Positions 7,184 to 13,401 of a stretch of DNA of 13,401 nt are shown piece after piece. The notes beneath the pieces were generated by a model. The model had not been told where the DNA came from. It did not search any database and saw only the letters and a list, made by a program, of their open reading frames with translations. The position numbers and the translations under genes were made by a program. Where the stretch lies: NCBI GenBank assembly GCA_020024595.1, contig JAHHTO010000062.1:1-13401 (forward strand). Direction: 5' to 3'. Position 1 is the first letter of the stretch, and each line of letters starts with the position of its first letter. This DNA is from Schaedlerella sp. GTDB taxonomy: Bacteria; Bacillota; Clostridia; Lachnospirales; Lachnospiraceae.

Positions 7184-8023
7184 ATGGAACGGTTTTATAT
7201 TATTACGAATAATCTAAAAGATCCAGATTACCATATTACGCAGGAGATGAAGGCGTATATTGTGGAACATGGAAAAACATGCCTGCTCTGTGTGAAGGAC
7301 GAGGAAGGTCATATTATTTCTGATAAAATTCCAGATGGAGTGGACTGCGCGGTTGTTCTTGGCGGGGATGGCACATTAATTCGGGCTGCGAGAGAACTGA
7401 AAACCTATAATATTCCGTTACTTGGGGTGAATATGGGAACACTGGGGTATCTGGCAGAGGTAGAACTGCCCTATTATAAAGATGCACTGAATTATTTGTT
7501 CGAGAATACTCCTGAAATTGAGAAGAGAATGATGATACATGGGAGTATTTCTGGAAGCAAACCAGAAGAAAATGTGGCAATGAATGATATTGTTGTTACA
7601 CGTGAGGGAAATTTACGTATTGTACATTTCAATGTTTACGTAAATGGAATGTTCCTAAGCGGATATCAGGCAGATGGGATTATTGTTTCCACGCCGACAG
7701 GGTCAACAGGATATAATCTGTCAGCAGGTGGGCCGGTGGTAGAACCTACCGCCAGTATGTTTGTCATTACACCAATCTGTTCGCATGCACTTAATACAAG
7801 CAGTGTGGTGCTTTCAGCAGAAGATACGATAGAGATTGAAATCTGTGAAGGCAGATATGGACGGATAGAGCATGCTTTGGTAACATTTGATGGTTCGGAC
7901 ACAGTTGCAATTGAGACCGGAGATCGTGTTATTATAAAGAAAGCTGAAGAGACAACACGGTTAATCAAATTGAGCAAAGAGAGCTTTATAAAAACTATGA
8001 GGGAGAAGATGAAAGGAAACTAA
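7184..8023 (+). CDS. nadK: NAD kinase
   Basis: NAD kinase (279 residues) phosphorylates NAD to NADP, the only known route to NADP, in the cytosol. Hallmarks are GGDGTLIRAAR (60-70; glycine-rich phosphate-binding motif with catalytic aspartate), NMGTLGYLAEVE (83-94), MNDIVV (133-138), TPTGSTGYNLSAGGP (170-184) and ICSHALNTSSVVL (198-210). Length is normal. AAGGGG (7171-7176) overlaps the tlyA stop and lies 7 nt before the ATG. In Bacillus the NAD kinase gene is elsewhere on the chromosome; its place between tlyA and argR is, from memory, common in Clostridia. NADPH is needed by the MEP pathway enzyme Dxr, so the grouping with dxs is sensible, though this is inference. Confidence 0.96.
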   Translation: MERFYIITNNLKDPDYHITQEMKAYIVEHGKTCLLCVKDEEGHIISDKIPDGVDCAVVLGGDGTLIRAARELKTYNIPLLGVNMGTLGYLAEVELPYYKDALNYLFENTPEIEKRMMIHGSISGSKPEENVAMNDIVVTREGNLRIVHFNVYVNGMFLSGYQADGIIVSTPTGSTGYNLSAGGPVVEPTASMFVITPICSHALNTSSVVLSAEDTIEIEICEGRYGRIEHALVTFDGSDTVAIETGDRVIIKKAEETTRLIKLSKESFIKTMREKMKGN

Positions 8024-8027
8024 GTTT

Positions 8028-8486
8028 ATGAAAGTCAGCCGTCATGCAAAAATTATTGAATTGATCAGTCAGTATCATATTGAGACTCAGGAAGAACTGG
8101 CGGAACGCCTGAACAATGCCGGGTTTAAGGTGACCCAGGCAACGGTTTCCCGAGATATCCGTGATTTGAAACTGACAAAAATATCCGTGAATGGCGGAAA
8201 ACAGAAATATGTTGTTCTGAAACCAGAAGATGATGAGCTCAACGAAAAGTACGTCCGGGTGTTGAATGACGGGTTTATTTCTATGGATATGGCTCAGAAT
8301 ATTCTTGTGATCAAGACGGTATCGGGGATGGCAATGGCAGTTGCAGTTGCTGTGGACGCCATGAAATGGCAGGAAGTAGTTGGATGCATTGCCGGGGATG
8401 ATACCATTATGTGTGCTGTTCGTACTGTAGAAGATACAAAGAGTGTGATGGATAAGATTCGTAAAATTGTGTCAAAAGGGAAATAG
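8028..8486 (+). CDS. argR: Arginine repressor ArgR/AhrC
   Basis: ArgR (152 residues) is a hexameric, arginine-responsive DNA-binding regulator of arginine synthesis and breakdown. The N-terminal winged helix-turn-helix domain (about 1-65) contains TQATVSRDIRDLKLTKI (36-52), with the recognition helix around SRD. The C-terminal oligomerisation and arginine-binding domain (about 80-150) holds GCIAGDDTIMCAVRT (119-133), where Asp124 and Asp125 are the expected arginine contacts. Only 4 nt separate it from nadK, with GAAAGGAA just upstream as the likely ribosome binding site. No arginine genes are in the window. Its place before recN is conserved from Bacillus to Clostridia, and reflects operon history rather than a shared pathway. 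Confidence 0.96.
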   Translation: MKVSRHAKIIELISQYHIETQEELAERLNNAGFKVTQATVSRDIRDLKLTKISVNGGKQKYVVLKPEDDELNEKYVRVLNDGFISMDMAQNILVIKTVSGMAMAVAVAVDAMKWQEVVGCIAGDDTIMCAVRTVEDTKSVMDKIRKIVSKGK

Positions 8487-8495
8487 GAAGCGATT

Positions 8496-10172
8496 ATGTT
8501 AGAAAATCTTCATGTAAAAAATCTGGCTCTGATTGATGAAATTGAAGTGGAATTTCAACGGGGACTAAATATTCTGACTGGTGAAACGGGAGCGGGAAAG
8601 TCTATTCTTCTTGGCTCTGTCAATCTGGCACTGGGAGGGAGATATACGGCAGATCTGTTGCGTACCGGTGCAAAGTTCGGGCTTGTGGAATTGACGTTTT
8701 CTGTTGAAAATGAGACAATAGTGCAGCAACTTGATGCACTGGATATTTATCCGGAGGATGGAAGGATTACTCTGAGCCGGAAACTGATGGAAGGAAGAAG
8801 TACAAGTAAGATCAACGGAGAAACAGTCAGCATGGCAACTTTGAAAGATGTGGCAAGTATGTTGATCGATATCCATGGTCAGCATGAGCATCAGACGTTG
8901 ATTCATAAGAAAAATCATCTTGCATTTCTGGATTTGTATGCAAGAGAAGCAGTAACAGCATTAAAGGAAAAGACGGCACAAGCTTACCAGAAATATCATT
9001 CCTGCAAGCGGAAGTTGGAAGAATCCCAATTGGATGAAAGGGAGCGGAAAAAAGAATTATCTTTAGCGGAATTTGAGGTGCGAGAGATCGAGGAAGCAAA
9101 ACTGTCTGAAGAAGATGATGAGGAACTGGAATATCTTTACCGAAGAATGTCGGATGGAAAGAAGATCACGGAAGAAATAGGGGAAGCATATCAATATACC
9201 AGCGAGGATTCTTCGGGGAATGCCAGTGACTATCTAAGTCGTGCCATACGCGCATTACAGGAAGTGGCAGATTGTGATGAACAGGGGGCGGCTCTTTATG
9301 AACAGCTGGTGGAAATTGATAGTCTTTTAAATGATTTTAACCGGGAACTCTCTGACTACGCCAAAATGTTTGAGTTTTCTGAAGAAGACTTTTACGAGAC
9401 GGAGACACGGCTAAATGAAGTGAATCATTTAAAGTCAAAATATGGAAATTCTGTTACTGAAATTCTTGCATATTGTGAGGAAAAGAAACAGAGACTAAAA
9501 GTACTAGAAGACTATGAAACATATATAATGGAATTGCAGGATGAGTTGCAAACAGCAAAAAAAACGTATTGTAAATTTTCGTCAAAACTTAGCAAGGAAC
9601 GACAGAAAGCAGCGGTGCAATTTGTCGAAGAAATCCGAAACGGTCTGGTAGAATTGAATTTTCTTGATGTACAGTTTGAGATGCGTTTTTCTGAACTGGA
9701 GACATTTACAGCGGGTGGAATAGATGAGGCTGAATTTTACTTGTCTACCAATCCGGGAGAAGCACTTCGTCCGATGGGGACGGCGGCTTCCGGAGGGGAA
9801 TTATCCAGGATTATGCTTGTGATTAAGAGTGTGCTGGCAGACAAAGAGGATACTCCAACTTTGATTTTTGATGAAATTGATACCGGAATTAGTGGAATTA
9901 CAGCCGGGAAAGTTGCAGAAAAAATGCGTTATATCGGGAAGTCCAGACAGGTACTTTGCATTACTCATCTGGCACAGATTGCAGCTATGGCAGATGCGCA
10001 CTATCTGATTGAAAAGTCTGCAGAGCAGAATACGACACACACAAAAATTGAAGTGTTGAAAGATGAACAATCTGTTCAGGAAATTGCGAGGCTTTTGGGT
10101 GGAGCAAAAATTACGGATAATATTCTTGAAAGTGCACGAGAAATGAAAGATTTGGCAAAGCGTACAATATAA
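8496..10172 (+). CDS. recN: DNA repair protein RecN
   Basis: RecN (558 residues) is an SMC-like ATPase that gathers and holds DNA ends at double-strand breaks for recombination. N-terminal ATPase lobe: FQRGLNILTGETGAGKSILL with Walker A GETGAGKS (29-36), then IDIHGQHEHQTL. The centre (about 150-360) is charged and heptad-rich, as expected for the antiparallel coiled-coil arms, which are shorter than in SMC proteins. C-terminal lobe: ABC signature ASGGELS (431-437), Walker B LIFDE (456-460) followed by IDTGISG, and the histidine switch in THLAQI (His491). Length is typical. AGGAAG (8485-8490) lies 5 nt before ATG. In Bacillus recN responds to LexA; no LexA-like operator is evident in the 9-nt gap, so any such control would have to act from further upstream. 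It is the last gene before the terminator at 10211. Confidence 0.97.
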   Translation: MLENLHVKNLALIDEIEVEFQRGLNILTGETGAGKSILLGSVNLALGGRYTADLLRTGAKFGLVELTFSVENETIVQQLDALDIYPEDGRITLSRKLMEGRSTSKINGETVSMATLKDVASMLIDIHGQHEHQTLIHKKNHLAFLDLYAREAVTALKEKTAQAYQKYHSCKRKLEESQLDERERKKELSLAEFEVREIEEAKLSEEDDEELEYLYRRMSDGKKITEEIGEAYQYTSEDSSGNASDYLSRAIRALQEVADCDEQGAALYEQLVEIDSLLNDFNRELSDYAKMFEFSEEDFYETETRLNEVNHLKSKYGNSVTEILAYCEEKKQRLKVLEDYETYIMELQDELQTAKKTYCKFSSKLSKERQKAAVQFVEEIRNGLVELNFLDVQFEMRFSELETFTAGGIDEAEFYLSTNPGEALRPMGTAASGGELSRIMLVIKSVLADKEDTPTLIFDEIDTGISGITAGKVAEKMRYIGKSRQVLCITHLAQIAAMADAHYLIEKSAEQNTTHTKIEVLKDEQSVQEIARLLGGAKITDNILESAREMKDLAKRTI

Positions 10173-10177
10173 TACCA

Positions 10178-10207
10178 GTGTGAAATATAAAGAAATGTCA
10201 CATACTA
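10178..10207 (+). promoter_or_regulatory. Candidate sigma-G (forespore) promoter for spoIVB
   Basis: CATACTA (10201-10207) fits the sigma-G -10 pattern CATNHTA exactly. GTGTG (10178-10182) matches four of five positions of the -35 pattern GHATR, at 18-nt spacing. In Bacillus spoIVB is made in the forespore under sigma-G, so the biology fits. The predicted start (about 10213-10215) falls inside the first arm of the terminator at 10211-10256, so transcripts would lack the base of that stem. No good sigma-A promoter is visible in 10173-10286. Pattern match only. Confidence 0.4.
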
Positions 10208-10210
10208 AAA

Positions 10211-10256
10211 CGGACATCTGAAAGTGATAAGTCACTTAAGATGTCCGCTTCTTTTT
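10211..10256 (+). terminator. Intrinsic terminator after recN
   Basis: Outer stem CGGACATCT (10211-10219) with AGATGTCCG (10239-10247), and inner stem AAGTGA (10222-10227) with TCACTT (10232-10237). The whole forms one long hairpin with a small internal loop. It is followed by CTTCTTTTT (10248-10256). It closes the nusB-recN operon 38 nt after the recN stop. Confidence 0.85.
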
Positions 10257-10286
10257 AAGATGATACAGAAGAAAGGTGTGTGACAA

Positions 10287-11348
10287 ATGAATAAAAATAA
10301 AAAAGGCGTGATTATTTTTACATTTTTTTGTGTTTTAATAGCAGTATCTGGTTATCTGGGATGGTCCTATGCAGATTATGTTCCACGCAAGGAAGTCAGC
10401 ACAGAAGAAATCGATAAAAATACAGTGCTTGTAGGAGGTATGCCGGTAGGGATTTATATGGAAACTGATGGGGTTCTTGTTTTAGATACACAAAGTATCA
10501 AAGGAGTAGATGGAAGAGAATATGAACCTGCACACAATCTGGTTAAAGCAGGAGATTATATTGTGGGGATTAATGAAACAGTTGTGGAAAATAAAAAAGG
10601 GTTGGTGAAGTCGTTGGAAAATTTGGATACAGAAGATGTCATCTTGAAACTGCGGCGTGATACAGAAATCTTAGATGTAAAGTTGGAGGCTGTAGAGTGT
10701 GGTCAGAAAGAATATAAACTGGGAATCTGGATTCGAGACAATGTTCAGGGACTCGGAACGGTTACATTCCTTACGGGAAACAGTGAGTTCGGCGCTCTGG
10801 GGCATGGAATCCATGATTCAGATACCAGTATATTGATGGATATTGCGGACGGTAGACTGTATAAAACCAGTATCCGTTCTGTATTAAAGGGAGAAAATGG
10901 AGTTCCGGGCAGCATGGAAGGTTTGATTGTCTACAATGACTATAACCGGTTGGGCACCATTACAAAGAATACTGAGGCTGGAATTTACGGAACAGTGGAA
11001 GAAATTGATGCACTGTTTAAAGAACAGATTCCGATAGAAGTCGCTTCCAAAGAAGAAATCGAAGTGGGAAGCGCAGTAATTCGTTGTTTCATGGATGGAA
11101 GAGTACAGGAATATGACGTTCAGATTACCGATGTAGATTATCACTCAAAAGAAATCAATAAGGGCATCGTTCTGCAGGTCACAGATCCGGAACTGTTGGA
11201 TAAAACGGGAGGTATTATTCAGGGAATGAGCGGCAGCCCCATCATTCAGAACGGCAAGCTGGTGGGGGCTGTGACCCACGTATTTGTCAATGACCCATCT
11301 CGTGGCTACGGAATATTTGCACAAACAATGCTGGAGCAGCTACGGTAG
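10287..11348 (+). CDS. spoIVB: SpoIVB serine protease (sigma-K checkpoint signal)
   Basis: SpoIVB (353 residues) is secreted from the forespore into the intermembrane space. In Bacillus it starts the cascade that activates the SpoIVFB protease and pro-sigma-K. A basic N-terminus (NKNKK) precedes one hydrophobic segment (about 7-29), a signal anchor or signal peptide. A PDZ domain follows (about 60-135, with HNLVKAGDYIVGINETVV). The S55 peptidase domain holds FGALGHGIHDSDT (168-180; His173) and GGIIQGMSGSPIIQNGKLVG (308-327; Ser315). The His-to-Ser distance is 142, the same as between Bacillus His236 and Ser378. It is shorter than the Bacillus protein (about 426), mainly before the protease domain. 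GAAAGGTG (10271-10278) precedes ATG by 8 nt. No terminator follows, so read-through to spo0A is possible. Whether the sigma-K pathway is complete cannot be seen here. Confidence 0.96.
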   Translation: MNKNKKGVIIFTFFCVLIAVSGYLGWSYADYVPRKEVSTEEIDKNTVLVGGMPVGIYMETDGVLVLDTQSIKGVDGREYEPAHNLVKAGDYIVGINETVVENKKGLVKSLENLDTEDVILKLRRDTEILDVKLEAVECGQKEYKLGIWIRDNVQGLGTVTFLTGNSEFGALGHGIHDSDTSILMDIADGRLYKTSIRSVLKGENGVPGSMEGLIVYNDYNRLGTITKNTEAGIYGTVEEIDALFKEQIPIEVASKEEIEVGSAVIRCFMDGRVQEYDVQITDVDYHSKEINKGIVLQVTDPELLDKTGGIIQGMSGSPIIQNGKLVGAVTHVFVNDPSRGYGIFAQTMLEQLR

Positions 11349-11351
11349 AAT

Positions 11352-11360
11352 CATGTCGAA
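11352..11360 (+). promoter_or_regulatory. 0A box 1 upstream of spo0A
   Basis: CATGTCGAA keeps the full TGTCGAA core of the Spo0A binding consensus TTTGTCRAA. It lies 4 nt after the spoIVB stop and about 75 nt upstream of the -35 of the spo0A promoter. The nine bases ATGTCGAAT recur 55 nt downstream. Confidence 0.6.
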
Positions 11361-11396
11361 TAGAAAGGTTTCAAAAAAGTAATAAAAGCAACGAAA

Positions 11397-11415
11397 ATCG
11401 ACAATGGATGTCGAA
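11397..11415 (+). promoter_or_regulatory. Paired 0A boxes in inverted orientation
   Basis: ATCGACAAT (11397-11405; reverse complement ATTGTCGAT) and GATGTCGAA (11407-11415) form a perfect inverted repeat TCGACA-N5-TGTCGA. Both fit the Spo0A core, the second exactly. They end 20 nt before the -35 of the spo0A promoter, a position suited to activation. A weaker TCGAAT copy follows at 11425-11430, and a reversed copy at 11493-11498 lies in the leader. Binding by Spo0A is inferred from the consensus. Confidence 0.6.
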
Positions 11416-11434
11416 TTGGGGCGCTCGAATGTTC

Positions 11435-11464
11435 TTGATTTTTGCATAATTATACAGATATAAT
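11435..11464 (+). promoter_or_regulatory. Vegetative-type promoter of spo0A
   Basis: -35 TTGATT (11435-11440, 4 of 6) and perfect -10 TATAAT (11459-11464), 18-nt spacer. Predicted start is near 11471, giving a leader of about 50 nt. The weak -35 would fit a promoter that needs an activator, such as Spo0A bound just upstream. I saw no convincing sigma-H promoter with correct spacing. Confidence 0.6.
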
Positions 11465-11466
11465 AT

Positions 11467-11476
11467 TCCACGTGGA
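11467..11476. repeat. 10-bp palindrome at the spo0A transcription start
   Basis: TCCACGTGGA is a perfect palindrome spanning the predicted start site of spo0A. It might be an operator for an unidentified regulator. No known Firmicute operator that I can name matches it, and chance is possible. Confidence 0.4.
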
Positions 11477-11521
11477 GTTTTTCTGGGGCAGGATTCGATT
11501 TTTGAGGAGGAATAGGGGATT

Positions 11522-12319
11522 ATGGAGCATTTGAACGTGGCTATTGCAGATGATAACGAAAGAATTCTAAATATGTTAGAAGAAGTTATCAATATGGACA
11601 AAGATTTAGAGGTTGTGGGAAAAGCAAAAAATGGTGAGGAGATGTGTCAGATTATTAAGAATAAAGAGCCAGATGTTGTACTTCTTGATTTGATCATGCC
11701 GAAAATGGACGGATTGACAGTGATGGAGAAAGTTAATCATGACACATCTGGAAGAAAACAGCCACATTTTATTGTCGTAACTGCAGTTGGTCAGGAGAAA
11801 ATTACGGAAGATGCATTTAATAAAGGCGCAAATTACTACATCATGAAGCCATTCAATAATGAGGTGCTTTTGAATAGGATAAAGACTGTAAGCAGAGTGT
11901 TCCAAAATCAGGAGAAAAGAATAGAAAATACAAAGGAAGGTACAAAAGAAAGTACACAAAGCAGAGAAGATCTGGTAAACCGAGTTACTAATATGCTGCA
12001 TGAAATCGGAATTCCCGCACACATCAAAGGATATCATTATCTAAGAGATGCAATTATGATGGCGGTGGAAGATATGGATGTGTTGAATGCAATCACAAAG
12101 GTGCTGTATCCGACTGTTGCAAAAAAATACCAGACAACTTCCAGTAGAGTAGAACGTGCCATCCGACATGCTATTGAAGTAGCGTGGAGCAGGGGAAAAC
12201 TGGATACGCTGGATGAATTATTTGGGTATACAGTGAGTAATGGAAAAGGCAAGCCAACCAATTCCGAGTTCATTGCACTGATTGCAGATACGATTCAACT
12301 TGAGTACAAATGCAGATAA
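11522..12319 (+). CDS. spo0A: Sporulation master response regulator Spo0A
   Basis: Spo0A (265 residues) is the phosphorylation-controlled regulator that commits the cell to sporulation and binds 0A boxes. The N-terminal receiver domain (about 1-125) has the acidic pair Asp10-Asp11, phospho-acceptor Asp56 in LLDLIMPKMDG (54-64), Thr87 and Lys109 (IMKPF). A charged linker (about 126-148) follows. The C-terminal effector domain (about 150-265) has the Spo0A-specific helix-turn-helix region around AKKYQTTSSRVERAIRHAIE, then AWSRGKLDTLDELFGYTV and a final PTNSEFIALIADTIQLEYK. All activity residues are intact. TGAGGAGG (11503-11510) is 11 nt from ATG, and AGGGGA lies closer still. The upstream 0A boxes suggest autoregulation. 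No phosphorelay genes are in the window; many Clostridia use orphan kinases acting directly on Spo0A. Confidence 0.98.
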   Translation: MEHLNVAIADDNERILNMLEEVINMDKDLEVVGKAKNGEEMCQIIKNKEPDVVLLDLIMPKMDGLTVMEKVNHDTSGRKQPHFIVVTAVGQEKITEDAFNKGANYYIMKPFNNEVLLNRIKTVSRVFQNQEKRIENTKEGTKESTQSREDLVNRVTNMLHEIGIPAHIKGYHYLRDAIMMAVEDMDVLNAITKVLYPTVAKKYQTTSSRVERAIRHAIEVAWSRGKLDTLDELFGYTVSNGKGKPTNSEFIALIADTIQLEYKCR

Positions 12320-12326
12320 TTAATTC

Positions 12327-12355
12327 TTTTCAAGACGTTTGAAATGGGATATAAT
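12327..12355 (+). promoter_or_regulatory. Candidate promoter of glgA
   Basis: -35 TTTTCA (12327-12332, 4 of 6) and perfect -10 TATAAT (12350-12355), 17-nt spacer. Predicted start is near 12362, about 40 nt before the ATG. It starts 7 nt after the spo0A stop codon. Confidence 0.55.
12328..12344. repeat. Inverted repeat across the glgA -35 and spacer
   Basis: TTTCAA (12328-12333), GACGT spacer, TTGAAA (12339-12344): a perfect 6-bp inverted repeat placed where a repressor would block RNA polymerase. No T-tract follows, so it is not a terminator for spo0A. The cognate regulator is unknown. Confidence 0.4.
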
Positions 12356-12402
12356 AATAGACAAAGATTGCTGAAGAGAATGAAGGGAGTGGAGGAGTCG
12401 TT

Positions 12403-13401
12403 ATGAAAAATATTTTATTTGCATCTTCAGAATGTGTGCCCTTTATCAAAACCGGAGGCCTGGCTGATGTAGTAGGTTCGCTTCCCAAATATTTTGACAA
12501 GGGCAGATATGATGTGCGCGTTGTTCTGCCAAAATACAACTGTATGTTCCAGAAATGGAAAGATATGATGGAATATGTGGATCATTTTTACATGAATCTG
12601 GCAGGCGAGGATCGTTATGTTGGAATCATGCAGTGTGAATATGAGGGAATTACATTTTATTTTATTGATAATGAATTTTATTTTAATGGTTTTGCCCCTT
12701 ATGATGGAGATCCGAAATGGAATATTGAAAAATTTGCCTTTTTCTCAAAAGCTGTTCTGAGCATTCTTCCTGTGATTGGATTCCGTCCGGAACTCATTCA
12801 TTGCCATGACTGGCAGACGGGACTGATTCCGGTCTATCTTGATAATTTCCGTTACATGGGGGAATACTATCGTGGGATCAAGACTGTGATGACGATACAT
12901 AACCTGAAGTTTCAGGGAGTTTGGGATACGAAAGCGGTAAGAGAGATTACAGGACTGCCGGATTATTATTTTGTGCCGGATAAGATGGAAGCATATAAGG
13001 ATGCAAACCTGCTGAAGGGTGGTATTGTTTATGCAGATAAGGTGACAACAGTTAGTCAGACTTATGCACAGGAAATCAAGACACCGTTCTTTGGGGAGGC
13101 ACTGGATGGTCTGATGAATGCTCGATCCAATGATTTGCTGGGAATTGTAAATGGGTTGGATTATAATGAATGGAATCCGGCAACGGACAATAAGATTTAC
13201 AAGAACTTTATGTTGGAGAATTTCCGCAAGAATAAGGGTGTAAATAAGACAGAACTTCAGAAAGAACTGGGACTAAATGTTGATTCCAAGGTGATGATGA
13301 TTGGAATGGTTTCCCGGCTGACAGATCAGAAGGGATTTGATCTAATCGACTATATGATGGATGAACTTTGCCAGGATGCAGTACAAATTGTTGTTCTGGG
13401 A
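12403..13401 (+). CDS. glgA: Glycogen synthase, 5' part only
   Basis: ADP-glucose-type glycogen synthase (family GT5), which extends alpha-1,4-glucan chains. 333 codons are visible; the family is usually about 475-485, so the rest lies beyond the window. Features: the start MKNILFASSECVPFIKTGGL with the KTGGL sugar-nucleotide motif (16-20) followed by ADVVGSLP; HCHDWQTG (133-140); TIHNLKFQG (164-172); VTTVSQTYAQE; GIVNGLDYNEWNP; and the start of the second Rossmann domain with MVSRLTDQKGFDL. GGAGGAG (12391-12397) lies 5 nt before ATG. No other glycogen gene is in view. It follows spo0A by 83 nt with no terminator between, so partial co-transcription with spo0A is possible besides its own promoter. 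Glycogen-like granulose is a known pre-sporulation store in some clostridia. Confidence 0.96.
   Translation, partial: MKNILFASSECVPFIKTGGLADVVGSLPKYFDKGRYDVRVVLPKYNCMFQKWKDMMEYVDHFYMNLAGEDRYVGIMQCEYEGITFYFIDNEFYFNGFAPYDGDPKWNIEKFAFFSKAVLSILPVIGFRPELIHCHDWQTGLIPVYLDNFRYMGEYYRGIKTVMTIHNLKFQGVWDTKAVREITGLPDYYFVPDKMEAYKDANLLKGGIVYADKVTTVSQTYAQEIKTPFFGEALDGLMNARSNDLLGIVNGLDYNEWNPATDNKIYKNFMLENFRKNKGVNKTELQKELGLNVDSKVMMIGMVSRLTDQKGFDLIDYMMDELCQDAVQIVVLG

Noticed and set aside
11364..11398. Possible sigma-H promoter upstream of spo0A (AAAGGTTTC and AACGAAAAT)
   Set aside because: Both halves are imperfect and their spacing (17 nt) is too long for sigma-H.
11488..11515. Second sigma-H-like match (GCAGGATTC and GGAATA)
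   Set aside because: Spacing is about 10 nt and the -10 overlaps the ribosome binding site, which would give an almost leaderless transcript.
12328..12344. Inverted repeat after spo0A as a terminator
   Set aside because: The stem is only 6 bp, AT-rich and followed by TGGGAT rather than a T-tract.
1..13401. A novel defence, mobile or biosynthetic system
   Set aside because: Every sizeable open frame on the plus strand belongs to a well-known housekeeping or sporulation family, and gaps are short; no transposase, integrase, repeat array or unknown gene was seen.

Overview
This 13.4-kb window is a dense, entirely plus-strand housekeeping and sporulation block from an endospore-forming Firmicute. 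It most likely comes from the class Clostridia and probably a Lachnospiraceae-type gut anaerobe. The evidence is the order of spoIVB and spo0A after argR-recN, the Asp23/nusB/xseA/xseB/ispA/dxs/tlyA core that is also known from Bacillus, moderately low GC by eye, and strong AGGAGG-type ribosome binding sites. The family-level placement is inference from gene order and protein style.

Layout. Positions 1-1032 hold the C-terminal part of peptide chain release factor 3 (prfC; its start lies upstream of the window). An extended -10 promoter (1046-1073) drives a small Asp23/YqhY-family gene (1111-1485). That gene is followed by a long perfect hairpin (1507-1554) and an intrinsic terminator (1565-1591). 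A promoter for the next operon (TTGCCA-18-TATAAT, 1535-1564) is nested between the two. A leader of about 130 nt then leads into nusB-xseA-xseB-ispA-dxs-tlyA-nadK-argR-recN (1703-10172). This run has gaps of at most about 28 nt and two overlaps, and ends at a terminator at 10211-10256. It is very probably one operon covering transcription antitermination, exonuclease VII, isoprenoid precursor synthesis (MEP pathway entry and farnesyl diphosphate), rRNA methylation, NADP supply, arginine regulation and double-strand break repair.

The sporulation part follows. spoIVB (10287-11348) encodes the forespore-secreted serine protease that signals to the mother cell. spo0A (11522-12319) encodes the master regulator of sporulation entry. 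The 173-nt gap before spo0A holds a vegetative-type promoter and at least three 0A-box-like sites, suggesting autoregulation. A candidate sigma-G promoter overlaps the recN terminator upstream of spoIVB. The window ends inside glgA (12403 to the edge), a glycogen synthase with its own promoter and an inverted repeat across the -35/spacer region.

There is no RNA gene, CRISPR array, insertion sequence, phage gene or attachment site that I can see, and no intergenic gap over 300 bases (the largest is 217 nt, 1486-1702). I found no convincing undescribed multi-gene system. The points worth a second look are regulatory: two places where a promoter appears interlocked with the preceding terminator, the 0A-box cluster before spo0A, and the spo0A-glgA junction.
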